Shown: positions 24,443-35,584, numbered from the stretch's first letter. The stretch: DNA of 64,000 bases from Lucinisca nassula (GCA_963580285.1 OY757013.1:135901027-135965026), one strand, 5' to 3'. Program-made: numbers and translations. Notes: generated by a model from the letters alone, not told the origin.

Positions 24443-24655
24443 TTAGTAGAGAGCCGTAAAATAAACAGTTTTATTGGCAATATCTTTATTGTATTCAAGC
24501 AGACGCGTAAAATCGGCCCTTATGGCTTCTGTGAAAGAGAAATCATCATATCTCGTTCCGTTGACCATAATTACCAAATGAATGTTCCTACCTGGAACCC
24601 TAGGCATACATGAATTTACCGAAATCAGAACGCACTGTCCAGTACTTCGGGCCAT
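24443..24655 (-). CDS. Open frame of 70 residues, unrecognised
   Basis: A reverse-strand frame with an end like NKTVYFTALY and a mixed, protein-like composition, not obviously from a repeat in this window. I recognise no family. It could be a terminal exon or chance. The surrounding 24210-24790 holds only a (GTT)n run at about 24678-24702. Confidence 0.15.
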   Translation of the reverse strand: MARSTGQCVLISVNSCMPRVPGRNIHLVIMVNGTRYDDFSFTEAIRADFTRLLEYNKDIANKTVYFTALY

Positions 24656-24798
24656 ATATTTTCATAGCGATAAACCGTTTTTTGTTGTTGTTGTTGTTGT
24701 TGTTGAACGCGTGTTAACGTTAAATTGTACATTGATCAAAAGGTGGGCATTAGCAATGAGCGACCAGTATTAGTATTTACTTTTGGCTAACTGACAGA

Positions 24799-25332
24799 TT
24801 AAAGGTGCATTATTGAGCTATCCGGAAAAAAAAATGTTTCCAGAAATAAAATACATATAGCCGGTGTTTTTCTTTAAAACAATACAAATGAATACATTTT
24901 ATGCAAAAATGCGAACAATAATGATGACAGGTAAACGAGTTTGAGAGGGATTCCCTAACTAGGTTTCGAACACTAGTTAGATCTATTTTTAGTTCGTGAC
25001 AAAAATAGAATCCCCATATATGACGTTATGCGACGTTCATTTTTGGCCTTGTTTGCTTAGGCCATGCATGAATCGGAAAAAAATATGACGCTGAATACCA
25101 TGCCATAAGTAACGACACTCAGAGACGATACTGTCGCCATGTATGTGTAAAGTGACAGATTTATTTTTAGAACAGAAATTCCGAACACATGTTCAGAGCG
25201 AAGGGTAAACACGAATGAAAACCACCATTTTCAAAAAGTTCTGGCTCCAAAAGTGTACACATGACAAAGGAGTGTGCATTGAAGATAAACCAGAAAAAAA
25301 TGAGACTCTGTAGCTCAATAATGCACCTTTAA
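24799..25332. mobile_element. TTAA-flanked MITE with 18-bp perfect terminal inverted repeats
   Basis: The ends AGGTGCATTATTGAGCTA and TAGCTCAATAATGCACCT are exact complements and are flanked on both sides by TTAA. A TTAA duplication is the hallmark of piggyBac-type transposition. The ~526-bp interior has no transposase frame. Assignment to piggyBac is inference from the target site. Confidence 0.85.
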
Positions 25333-25514
25333 AGGGAAGTGAAAGGGAAGGAAACTATGTCAGCTGATCAGATCACCTTCAAACCGTTACGATAACGCAT
25401 CAATGTGGAACAGTGCATTTTTCATATGTCCAAAATGGGTACTCTTCTGCTGAAAAGTTATGACATGTCCCGGACATAGGTTAAAGGTGCTAGTTAGAAT
25501 CCCCACATTGCGGA

Positions 25515-25735
25515 AGCCCGTATGCCTTATCTTTTAAACAATGTAGATCCAGATCAGATGGCTTCTGAAGAAGCCATCTGATCAGGATCTACATCGTTCT
25601 GTCATTCAGATTGCGAATTTGTTGAGTATTTTTAATCAAGTAATCTGATTGGTTGATATATATAATCGGGTTGATATATATAATCGGTAGTTGGTGTGGC
25701 AGATTAAAATATTCAACAGGACAAGAATTAATTGC
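25515..25735 (-). mobile_element. Palindrome-cored MITE (piggyBac-like family), diverged ends
   Basis: A central palindrome at 25552-25583 (arms gatcagatggcttct and its complement) is followed by 'gcgaatttgttgag', 'aagtaatctgattggttgat' and the end 'ttcaacaggacaagaattaa'. The order is inverted relative to the cleaner copy at 62137-62369. A small duplication of 'ggttgatatatataatcgg' lies at 25650-25690. Confidence 0.7.
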
Positions 25736-26325
25736 AAGAAACATGAAGTATACCAGAAGCCTAGGAGCCGAAATAGGAACAAATGCAACGTGAACCCCAC
25801 TTTTCTCGTAGTATTAGAAAAGAGGTTTTCAGGGTGCCCATGCTTTAGTCATGTTCATTGGATGCACTCTACTTTTAACCCGAAACTCTAATTCAAACAG
25901 AATTGTGATTATTTGTGGCTTAAGGTACAAACAAGTAAAACACTCACAACTTAATTCCATTTACTGGTGATATAAACGGAAATAACTTGATATTGCATCT
26001 GCTATTGCAATTTCAGACATTTCATTTTGAATTCCTTTTTAGAGACACTGTCAGAAAGGATTAGAAAGGGAATCAATATCCCAGGCATTCTGAGACTCGT
26101 GTTTCAAAAAGTCTGATTGAATTAACCAGGAAGAGGAATTATTGAGTCTTAGGATAAGACAAATCGGGTTGAAACATTCAATATATATTGACATTTAAAA
26201 CCTTCTGGAAGCCAATAAATGAACTCAGATATAATCCAGATATTACAGCAATAAAACATATTCTTTTTCTCGAGGTTCGTAAGTTTTTATTGTTTATTGT
26301 CTCGCCAAAGAACGTGCTCAAAACA

Positions 26326-26595
26326 CATCACGATAACACGCCATTATAATTTTTACCCCGTTGAACTCCATTTTATAGTAAATCTGGGGTTTAGAGGGAT
26401 AAAACTTATTATCCTTATTTCTGCTCCGAAATATAGATTATGGGTACTCGTGAGAACCGCCTCGATGAGGCGGTTCTAAAAGTACCCACAATATATATTT
26501 TGAGCATAAATAAGATAAAAATCCCTATTTTCAGCTGATTTTTTTTGTCGGCGGTAAAGTCTACATTGCATTTGTATAGGCGTGTTTTTATAATG
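26326..26595. mobile_element. Foldback MITE with agaaccgcctc hairpin
   Basis: The ends 'catcacgataacacgcc' and 'ggcgtgtttttataatg' are inverted. The central hairpin 'agaaccgcctcgatgaggcg' is at about 26454-26475. Same family as 20325-20721 and 44516-44781. The 25740-26320 stretch before it shows nothing I can name. Confidence 0.78.
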
Positions 26596-26747
26596 CTGAG
26601 ACTCGTCGCCAGCATCGTCACGATCAGTAATCACTCAAAACATATACACATCCTTTCATAATAATGTTGTAGATTTCCCATTCTAATTTTAAAATACACA
26701 AACAAAAGCTTCACTTTATACATCTATATAAGGAACCTGCAGGGGTA

Positions 26748-27150
26748 TCCGTCGCTAAAACGCATACATTATAATCATTGGAACTGCATTAGGATGCATC
26801 TGTTCTAGTTGTACATTTTTGTACTGCTATAGTTCGAACAAATTGACCTGAGACTGGTGAACTATATTAACATAATTTCACACCCGACTGCATGCATGCA
26901 TTTATGTTCGTCGTTTTCCGAAGATGGCGATATTGTTATACAATACATATATCCGTCGCTAAAACGCATACATTGTAATCATTGGAACTGCATTAGGATG
27001 CATCTGTTCTAGTTGTACATTTTTGTACTGCTATAGTTCGAGTAAATTGACCTGCACTGGTGAACTATATTAACATAATTTCACACCCGACTGCACGCAT
27101 GTATTTATATTCGTCGTTTTCCGAAGATGGCGATATTGTTATACAATACA
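26748..27150. repeat. ~201-bp direct duplication
   Basis: 'atccgtcgctaaaacgcata' starts at about 26748 and again at about 26949. The two copies run in parallel to 'ttatacaatacatat/ag' with few differences. The duplication spans the left end of the MITE at 26828-27291, so it happened after that element inserted. Confidence 0.87.
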
Positions 27151-27291
27151 TAGAGGTCGGTAAATGGGTCGTTATTCACGTGATGCCGAAATTTCACGAG
27201 AAGTTTACGAAAGCCGTCGTATTAGGCGATAGTATTGACTAATTTATTCCTTGCATAAAGGTCAGTCTCATGTCAAATTGTTCGAACTATA
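26828..27291. mobile_element. MITE with ~28-bp terminal inverted repeats
   Basis: The left end tatagttcgaacaaattgac and right end 'gtcaaattgttcgaactata' are inverted, continuing inward as ctgagactg/cagtctcat. The interior includes 'catttgggtcg'-like sequence and 'cttaataggcg'-like blocks seen again at 63028-63289. The left part is internally duplicated. A 60-residue frame at 27060-27242 lies within it and is not considered a gene. Confidence 0.78.
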
Positions 27292-27429
27292 CTAGGCTGT
27301 TTCTCTAAATCAACTGTTTTTCAGAGAGAGAGAACTTTGATGGCCGGAGTAAAGAACCAGTGGCTAAAGTTTATTGTGTAAGACGAGTCACCTCATAAAA
27401 AATCCGTGTGTAGTTTTGTTGGCTATTTT

Positions 27430-27735
27430 GTTTGTTTGTTTGTTTGAATTGGTGTTTAACGTCCCAGATCAACACTGTTTAGGTCATTTTGGAGACGTTG
27501 CTTCAAGTTTTGTGGGACAACTACCCAACAGTGAGATGAAATTACATCTTAAGCCCTGCCGCCCAATGAAACCAAAAGGCTTATATGCATTTGACGATCT
27601 AACTCACACCGCTTTGGCTGAGCAGGCTTAGATACTCTGAGCGGTTTACCAGTACTCGTGTGCGGTCACATTCAGCTTTTCGTGGAAGCATCATGCAGCC
27701 CATTTATTTATTCAAGCCCCAATGGGCGAGGACCT
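27430..27735 (-). mobile_element. Reverse-strand SINE (same family as 1117-1420)
   Basis: It starts with (TTTG)n and 'ggtgtttaacgtcccagatc', then 'tgtgggacaactacccaaca', 'agccctgccgcccaatgaaa', 'gcggtttaccagtactcgtg' and 'gaagcatcatgcagcccatt'. Full-length, diverged. An 85-residue frame over it is a shadow. Confidence 0.85.
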
Positions 27736-28020
27736 TTTTGGTATAGATAACTTAAAGACGTACCACTGTGGTATGGGTGTTGTGTTTGTTATTTAAATAA
27801 GCAAGCTCGGATTCTTAAGGATCTTATGTCGGGGTAGGCCTACGTAACTTTTTACTAGCTCATATTAGCTCATGTGTGTGTTTACACTTATGATTTGAAT
27901 AGAAGTTCTGTATAAAACTTACATGACTTAACGGGATATAACGGTACATACTTAAGAAAGGTGTACAACACCCACGCGCGGGAATAACTGAAAACTACAG
28001 TGGATGTTCATATGTGAGGT

Positions 28021-28161
28021 ATGAGCCTGTTAGGTACACCTGTTCCAGGCGTTAATGTTAATGTTAAAAAGAGAGATGATTCTGAATCCAAAAAGAACAG
28101 AGCTTTTAGTGCAAACTCCGATTTAGATATTTCTGACATAACTGCCGCTCCTCCGCTTTAG
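28021..28161 (+). CDS. Short upstream frame of LINE ORF1 (46 residues)
   Basis: A 46-codon frame starting MSLLGTPVPG and ending in SDLDISDITAAPPL, low-complexity and charged. It stops 2 nt before the ATG of the ORF1 at 28164, in a different frame. It may be the original N-terminus cut off by a frameshift, or an upstream ORF. Low certainty. Confidence 0.35.
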   Translation: MSLLGTPVPGVNVNVKKRDDSESKKNRAFSANSDLDISDITAAPPL

Positions 28162-28163
28162 AA

Positions 28164-28928
28164 ATGGCTACTGAGGGTGAATCACATTCTGGTACTACCC
28201 CACATATCGTCATACCGCCCTCAGAGATGGAGAAGCTGTCTACCATGTTGCGGGAGACATTTAAGGGTGAGATCAAGGTGATAGTGCAAGGCATTACAAA
28301 CGGTGTGCTAAAAGTTTTACATGACAAAATAACCGGGTTGGAGTCGGACCTTAAAGGGGTGCAAAAAAGGAACAAGGAACTGGAAAACCAGAATAAAAGT
28401 CTATTGTCGCGTGTAAGTTCTCTGGAAAAGGCTGCTAACCAGGTTGAACAGTACAGTAGACGAAACAATATTCGCATCAGTGGCGCAAAAGAAGAAAGTA
28501 TTGAAAACATTGACGACATGATAATGAAAATGGCTGATGACATTGGCTGCAGTCTGCAGCTAAACGAGCTTGACCGTTGTCACAGAGTAGGAAAACCAGA
28601 GGACACCAGGAGAAAGCCAAGAGATATACTGGTCAAATTCACATCATACCGCGTAAGACAGAAACTCTACAAGATGAGAACTGCACTGAAAAATAACGGC
28701 TATGGTGGGTTTTTTCTCAACGAGGATTTCACCAAGCGTAGGAGTAAGGTGCTATTCGAAGCACGCAAGGTAGTTAAGATGGACCGTGCTAAAGAAGCTT
28801 GGTCGTCTGATGGTAACGACCTTGTAAAAGATTTTGCTGACAAAATTTATAGACTGTCAAGCGTTAATGATTTGAATGACATCGATTTCCCACCGAGGCC
28901 ACCAAATGTCACTGGCCGGAGGGCTTAG
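28164..28928 (+). CDS. LINE ORF1-type protein, coiled coil plus RRM-like domain
   Basis: Intact 254-residue frame. Residues ~50-96 form a heptad-rich coiled coil (KITGLESDLKGVQKRNKELE onward). From ~97 the stretch EQYSRRNNIRISG opens the RRM-like domain typical of L1-type ORF1 proteins, with LDRCHRVGKP and RDILVKFTSYRVRQKLYK. A C-terminal domain with FLNEDFTKRRSKVLFEARK ends near 235. Known members bind RNA as trimers and serve as nucleic-acid chaperones. No stop or frameshift is seen, in contrast to the broken ORF2 at 31642-35130, so the two may be from different insertions. No promoter or poly-A signal is evident. Confidence 0.85.
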   Translation: MATEGESHSGTTPHIVIPPSEMEKLSTMLRETFKGEIKVIVQGITNGVLKVLHDKITGLESDLKGVQKRNKELENQNKSLLSRVSSLEKAANQVEQYSRRNNIRISGAKEESIENIDDMIMKMADDIGCSLQLNELDRCHRVGKPEDTRRKPRDILVKFTSYRVRQKLYKMRTALKNNGYGGFFLNEDFTKRRSKVLFEARKVVKMDRAKEAWSSDGNDLVKDFADKIYRLSSVNDLNDIDFPPRPPNVTGRRA

Positions 28929-29289
28929 TGTGCAACTCTTTGTGAATAAGTTAATTTAATGTTTAAAATATGTTTTATGCATTTGGATTGGTACTGTATA
29001 CTTCGGATCAATAGTACAAAATAAGGCCTCGTTGTTTCATGTCTCAAGCAAACATCATAGACACAGATGGGGCTGTGCATTTGAACAGCCGGATTTGTGA
29101 ATTTGTTGAACGCTAGGCCGAATATATCAGGGTAGCATAATTTACTATTGCTGCTACTTACAGACACTCATACACCTGAAAGTTATTTTAGATATACTTT
29201 AGGACATCACCAGAGACAGTCAACTGAGGTAATGGCCAAATATGACCGACCCAGTATAAGAAGATAGATGGGTCTTTCCGCGGCTTAGC

Positions 29290-30410
29290 TACACAAATCT
29301 TGTCTATTCGGCTCGCAATGCCTGACTGAACTTTGGTGGAGCATTGTGGCCCTTATGCCATATTCCTTTGCCAGCTGTGTGGGTCTGGATCGGACGGCCT
29401 TTGACTAGGCTCTACAGTGCCTTGTCCGGCGGTGGGGATCCGGATCGGACGGCTTTTGATCAGTAGCTACATTGTTCGTCATTCAATTCGTGATTTCGAA
29501 CAAAACCTTTGTGCGGTGTTGTAGCAAATGGGATAGTTATGTTCACGACAACTCCTGCCTTTGCCAGCGTGTAGATCTGCGTCAGGTAGCCTTTGATCAG
29601 GATCTACAGTGCTTGTCATTCAGTTTGTCAATTAGTTAAAAATGTGTCGTGTTCATGACGACCCCTGTCTTTGTCGGCGGTTAAGATCCAGATCAGATGG
29701 CTTCTGATCAGGAGCTACATTGTTTGTCATTCAGCTCGTTATTTAAAAAAAAAATCATATTATGTACTCGGGCTGTTGGTTGAGGATGGGCGATGTTGAT
29801 AAAAATTATTCCGCAGTAAATAGGCTAGTTGTGCTCACGACAACTCTTGCCTTTGCCAGTGGTGTAGATCTGGATCAGATAGCCTTTAATCAGGATCTAC
29901 AGTGTTTGTCATTCGGTTTATGAATGAACACCAAATTATGTCGTGTTCATGACGACCACTGTCTTTGCCGGCGGTGTAGATCCGGATCAGATGGCTCCTG
30001 ATCAGGAGCTACGTTGTTCGTCATTCAGTTCGTGATTTCGTACAAAATTTCATATCATGTACTCTGGCTGTTGGTTGGGAAGGTGTGGGTGACAAAATTA
30101 TTCAGCACGATATTTGGCTGAGACTGTTCACGACAACTCTTGCCTTTGCCGGCGGTGTTGATCGAGATCGGATTGTCTCTGATCAGGATCTACAGATTTA
30201 TTTTTTTTTTCTATTCAGTTTGTCAATTCATACAAAAATAGGTCATGTTCAAGACAACCGCTGCCCTTGCCAGCGGTGTACATCCGGATCGGATGGTTTC
30301 TGATTATCGGTAGCATTGTTCGTCATTCAGATTGTGAATTCGAACAAAATTTATGTCATCTACTTTGGCTGTGGGTTCGGGAGGGGTGTGCTTGATTGAA
30401 TTATTCAGCA
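29290..30410. repeat. Higher-order tandem repeat built from palindrome MITE halves (~292 bp)
   Basis: 'cttgcctttgccagtggtgt'-like starts recur at about 29555, 29848 and 30139 (spacings 293 and 291), with a shorter unit near 29366. Each unit holds two variants, one with 'gatcaggatctacagtg' and one with 'gatcaggagctacattg', plus 'gtcattcag', 'tcgtgttcatgacgacc' and a 'gtactcgggctgttggtt' block. The gatcagat...gatcaggatctacattgtt motif is the same as in MITEs 25515-25735, 52353-52555 and 62137-62369, so the array seems to come from that family. Confidence 0.78.
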
Positions 30411-31640
30411 GGATAGGGGCTAAATAATGGGCGTCTACGTCGACTTTAAGGTCGTGTCATTATATTTTCATTAACTTGTCTGACAACTGGCCCAGCTATA
30501 GCTGCCAAATTTAATCAATTGTATACTGATGGACGCATAGATTGTTGTAAGTTGGACGAGTCCGTTTGATATTTAAGCGGTGTTGGGTCTGCATTTCGTG
30601 TTTATTCTGTTTTTGATGTAAAATCCTTATAGGAAACAGTGCGGATCCCTATCAAACGCCGCACGATGTGGCGTTTGGTCTGGGTCTGTGCGGTTTCCCT
30701 ACATCTCTTTTACGGGTTTCAAGGAAGGGATGGTTCGAACATCTTAGCTGTCATTATCGATACATCACCCATTGTTCTAAATTGGAATTGTTGATGTCAG
30801 TAAATTAACAATACTGTCGTAACATCAGGTTAATATAGCCATTGGAATCATCAACGTATTTAGGGAAAGCATGCTCATTTTGTTCTTATATATAGGCTGT
30901 GGATACTCGTTTGATAAGTTCTAGCGAGTGATTTCAGGTCTGTGTGGGTAGTGCATACTAAGTCAGCAAAGTGTCACCTTTTGGTTTTGGTCTATAACAT
31001 TTTTTTTCTGTTGTGTGGCATACTCAATCACTCTTTTAAAATTGCCTCAATTATTTTTCATAAAAATATTAAGGACTGCCTAGAACACATTTATATGTAA
31101 TTCTGTATAATTTAACCCTCGGGGTGCCACGCTAACACTGCTTCTGTAAGTGCCGTTTATCTTTGTAATTTTCTGTACCCTCTTGCAAGCTTTCGACAAA
31201 TGGTTTTGCATGCGGGCAGACAGTGTGGCCCCTGACTCTGGTCAATGTCCACACTGTTTGCAAGAATGTATAACTAGCAAACAGACGGCGGGGCAGACGG
31301 TGGCATCTTGGGGCTTATCAAATTTAGTTTCGTCCTGATGCTCGTACTAATACGAGAATACCTTAAAATCTGAGTTAACTTACTTATAAACCATAGTTCA
31401 ATGTTTATCCTCCAAATGATTATGCTTACTTCTTATGACTCATTTTCTGTTCATTTTTCATTTTACATTCAATTTGGTTTGTTTTATTTTTTTCCTTCTG
31501 TTGTTCAAAGAGTGAAGGATCGTATTTGGGCTTGCATGTGTCTACTAAATGGCAATACGTCAAAGGCACCGCTATTCTTTTCTGTTACCGTGGATGCCTT
31601 GCGATACCTGAACCATTTATGTACCTTTTATTAGCAATTT
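30411..31640. other. Stretch without recognised gene
   Basis: It includes a diverged foldback near 30640-30700 (arms 'tcaaacgccgcac' and 'gtggcgtttgg'). The rest is AT-rich with a few short chance frames. The beginning of the LINE whose ORF2 follows may lie in the right half, but no 5' end can be fixed. Confidence 0.5.
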
Positions 31641-31641
31641 C

Positions 31642-34600
31642 ATGATCATTCATAAAAATGGTACTGGTGTCGTCGTGCGTTCATTCAAACTTACAAATTA
31701 TAAATTTTGTCTATTTATAGTGTTGCTAGAAATGTGTTGGCTCCATTTCAATGTTGCTCAAGGTTTCTCTATAATGGTGCACTTCAAGCAGGCAACTTCA
31801 CTGCCATTCAAATGTTCCAAACAGCATACAATGAAACGCTGTTTATCTCATGGCGTAAATATGCAGGGGAGCCTAGAATTTTCACTGAATTTCCTCTGTA
31901 CTCTCTTCTCATCACTTGTAACACTCTGGATATCTGTCTTAATTCTTCAGCAATCAGGAGACGTTCAACCCAATCCGGGTCCTTCTTCTGTGTCCTCAGA
32001 TTCTTCGTCATCTTTAATAGGTACGATTATGAGAACCACCAATCTCTGTAAACATCTTTCGTTTGTCCATTACAATGTGCACATCATACCACAAAAACAT
32101 TTTGTATGCAGAGCTCTGTGACTTTGACATACTATCATTTACCGAAACATGTTTGAACCCTTCTATAGCTGACGATGACTTATTTCTACAGTCTTACCAG
32201 CCTCAAAAACGTAAAGAAAGAGCTGGGGATAGACACGGTGGTGTCATGCTTTACGAAAGGGATACAATACATTATACACGACGTAGGGACCTTGAAATAT
32301 ATGGCACTGAATGCATACGGATAGAGATTACTCTCAAGCAAAAACAGAGTCTGGTCTATTTTATAGACCACCCAATACCGATGTGGCTTACTTCTCATCT
32401 ATAGAGGATTCCATTCATCTTGCGATAAAGACGGGCATTCAGGATATTGTGATTACAGATTTTAATTACAATATGTTGAATGCACGGCTCTGTAGCAAGA
32501 TGAAGGACCTCTGCGAACAATAAATAAGCGAAGTAATAAACGAACCCACCCACTTTACCGAACACTCCTCTTCACTGCTAGAAGTTATTCTCACAAATAA
32601 TGAAAACAACTTCGCTTTAAGTGGAGTTGGTGATCCTTTTTCATCGCAAGACATGCGCTATCACTGTCCTATCTATGGCATCCTCAACTTTAAAAAAGTT
32701 AAATTTAAATCGTTTGCTCGAAGAACATGATCTATCGACCAGGGTAGCTATATTCGTCATAGAGCAATGGCGTCTTCAACAAACTGGTTATTTTTTAACG
32801 ATGCTGATGTCAACACTCACGCCAAACATTTGACTAATATAATAAATTTGGCAAAATAATGTGTACCTAACAGGATAACAAGGATAAAACTTGGAGAGCC
32901 ATTATGAATCAACACTGACATAACAAACAAATAAGAAAGCGTAAGAAAGCTTATCGGAAGGCAAAGCGTACGGGGTTTTACAACCACTGGGCAAAATTTA
33001 GACAGCTTCGAAATAAGGTAAAAAAAAATATTAGAGAAGAGAAGCAATCACACAAAGAGAATATTATTAATAAACTAAAGTGTGGAACACTATCCTCAAG
33101 AGATTGGTGGAGAACTCTAAAGTCTGTCATCACGCCATACCCTAAGCAGTCACTGCCTCCTCTCAAGAAGGTTGGTGCCATATTCACTGATGATTTAGAG
33201 AAAGCAAACGTCTTGAATGACCAGATGGCTTCTGACCAATTTCGAGACCAAAGTTTACTGAATGTAATTGGCGCTGAGTTGCCAGTAATAAATTCTTACG
33301 CTTTATATGCACAACTTAATTCCATACATATCACCAAGGATGAAGTAGAAATTGTTCTGAAGTCCCTTATCATAGGTAAATCATCTGGAATTAGCAATCG
33401 TCTCCTCCGTGAAATGGCTGCTGAAATATCTGAGCCTTTTTGTCGCCTTACATACCGGAACTTTCCCTGAAGACTGGAAACAATCGCACCTTTGTCCCAT
33501 TGACAAAGGAGGTGGCAAATCATCTCCCTCGAACTATTGTCCTGTCTGTCTTTTATGTAATCATGAAAAGGCTTTTGAGCGAGTGGTCTTTAAATATTTA
33601 TATAACCATCTCAACGGAACCAAATATTCACTCCAATACAATCTGGCTTCATACCTGGCGACTCTACAACTAACCAGGCCACTTACCTTTATAATTTCTT
33701 TTCCCATGCTTTTGACTCTGGAAAAGAAGTTCGGGTTGTTTTCTGCGATATCAGTGAGGCCTTTGACCGTGTGTGGCATGAAGGTCTTTTACTGAAGCTC
33801 GAAGCCGCTGGTATCTCAGGTAACTGACTTATATGGTTTCGTTCCTATCTCTCAAATAGAAAAGAAAGAGTTGTATTGTCAGGCGCCGAATAGAACTGGA
33901 ACTACATACAGGCTGGGGTACCTCAAGGATCTGTACTTGGCCCTCTTCTATTTTTAATCTTTATCAATGATATTGTAGAGGATATTGGTTCTAATATACG
34001 TTTATTTGCTGGTGATACTAGCCAATTTATTGTCGTAGAAAACCCTGATACTGCTGCGGCACTTCTTAACTAAGATCTCGACAAAATTATGAAGTGGACG
34101 AAAAAATGGCTTGTTGAATTCAACCCTGTGAAAACATAATCCCTTCTTGTTTCACGGAAGCTCTTTTAACCAATACATCCGCCTCTTTATATGGAAGATT
34201 CCCAAATAGTCGAAGTTGATTCTCATAAGCACCTAGGTATTGTATTCAGTAACGACTGTACATGGCATAAACATATAGAATATATTTAAGATAAGGCATG
34301 ACAGCGCATAAATGTAATGAGAAAACTAAAATTCGAATTTGACAGGAAATCTCTTGAAACAATATACTTCACTTTCATTAGGCCTATTTTGGAATATGGT
34401 GATTGCATCTGGGATAACTGCACACAATATGAAAAGGCCGAATTAGACAAAATACAAAATGAGGCAGCAAGAATAGTTACAGGTACTACAAAACTAGTTT
34501 CAGTTAGAGCTTTGTATGAGGAAACAAAGTGGGAGACTTTAGAAGAAAGACGCAACAACCACAAACTAACATTGATTTATAAATTGGTTTACTGTATTGT

Positions 34601-35145
34601 ACCTTTTTATCTATCTTCTCTTGTACCTTATCCTGTCAGTAGTGCATCGCCATACAACCTACGTAACTCAAACGACATTCAGATGATTCAAATACGTACT
34701 AATCATTACTATAATTCTTTTCTTCCATCCTCAATTCGGGATTGGAAATACTTACCACTAGATGTTAGAAACTCTGACTCTTTCGCAAGTTTTAAACATA
34801 AATTAAAAGACAGGAACAGATTAGTTCCGAAATTCTACTATACTGTTAACAGAAAACCGCAAATATTACAAACTCGACTCCGAACACGATGCAGCTCCCT
34901 CAACTACGACTTGTTCCAGAAAATCATCTCCGACTCACTACTGTGTATGCGGAGAAACCGAAACCGCAGACCATTTTTTTCTTGATTGTCCACTCTATAA
35001 CAACCAACGCGTGAATCTAATATACTCTATATCTGCTTACTCGACAGTTTCAATTACAGTTATTCTCTTCGGTAACAATTTGTTGCCGGTACATGCAAAT
35101 AATGTCATCTTTGAAGCTGTTTAGAAATACAATAAAGAGACTGAA
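31642..35145 (+). pseudogene. Degenerate LINE ORF2 (endonuclease-reverse transcriptase) with 2A-like N-terminus
   Basis: Remnant of a non-LTR retrotransposon read through several frames. The first frame (31642-32121) has a hydrophobic stretch and then GDVQPNPGP at residues 106-114. Next comes an apurinic-type endonuclease: LSFTETCLNPS (about 32130-32160), HGGVMLYERDTI, and DFNYNML (about 32455-32480). The reverse transcriptase follows with DISEAFDRVWHEGLL (33745-33795), GVPQGSVLGPLLFLIF (33913-33960) and FAGD instead of FADD (34006-34017). The C-terminal part is an open 222-residue frame (34317-34985). A further Cys/His end with HFFLDCPLYNN lies at about 34965-35000 and an AATAAA near 35130. 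At least five frameshifts or stops and the FADD-to-FAGD change make it inactive. Likely the CR1/Jockey/L2 group; clade uncertain. Confidence 0.85.
31957..31983 (+). other. 2A-like peptide coding motif (GDVQPNPGP)
   Basis: The motif follows a hydrophobic LCTLFSSLVTLWISVLIL run, as in 2A-type peptides, which make the ribosome skip one peptide bond between G and P. The canonical core is D-V/I-E-x-N-P-G-P; here E is Q. 2A-like sequences are known at the N-terminus of ORF2 in some APE-type LINEs of invertebrates. Activity here is unknown. Confidence 0.7.
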
Positions 35146-35242
35146 ATATTTTGAGCGTCATTGAAGTGGCTGTTCCATGCAACAGTTATCATGTCTTTCC
35201 CTTGACCCTCTGGATTCCCCTCATTATATATATATATATATA

Positions 35243-35583
35243 TGTAGCGTAAATATGTGTTAGGTGAGTTTATTCACCTTGTATCCTGTACATATCCCGA
35301 GGGAGCAATAGCTTTTCGATGCACCACTCCGGTAGTGTGATCGTCGGGCCTTGCTCCCGTCATTTGGCAGGACTCTGACAGGAGACTTGCAGGAGTCGCC
35401 GGAGCTTCTGTCAGGGTATATAAGGGCGCAGTTTGTGATTGTTGGGCAGAGTATGTTTCACTTATGAGGATTTAATACAGAAATAAAGGTCATTGCTTGT
35501 TCATTTGGATTGTTCATCTATATCTAAGGAATTCACACGAATCCTGAATTATTTTGTGGCGTTAGGGTCGAGAAAACGCTACA
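35243..35583 (+). repeat. 5' LTR
   Basis: 341 bp, TG...CA ends with the inverted termini TGTAGCG/CGCTACA. It carries a TATA box (TATATAA, 35417-35423) and AATAAA (35482-35487), which roughly mark U3 and R. Except for two bases it equals 43264-43604. Confidence 0.96.
35417..35423 (+). promoter_or_regulatory. TATA box of the LTR promoter
   Basis: TATATAA followed by a GC-rich 'gggcgcag', in the LTR about 65 bp before AATAAA. The equivalent in the 3' LTR is at 43438-43444. Confidence 0.7.
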
Positions 35584-35584
35584 C

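Noticed and set aside
27374..27631. An 85-codon frame as a gene
   Set aside because: It falls inside a reverse-strand SINE.
28106..28543. A 145-codon reverse-strand frame
   Set aside because: Antisense shadow of the LINE ORF1.
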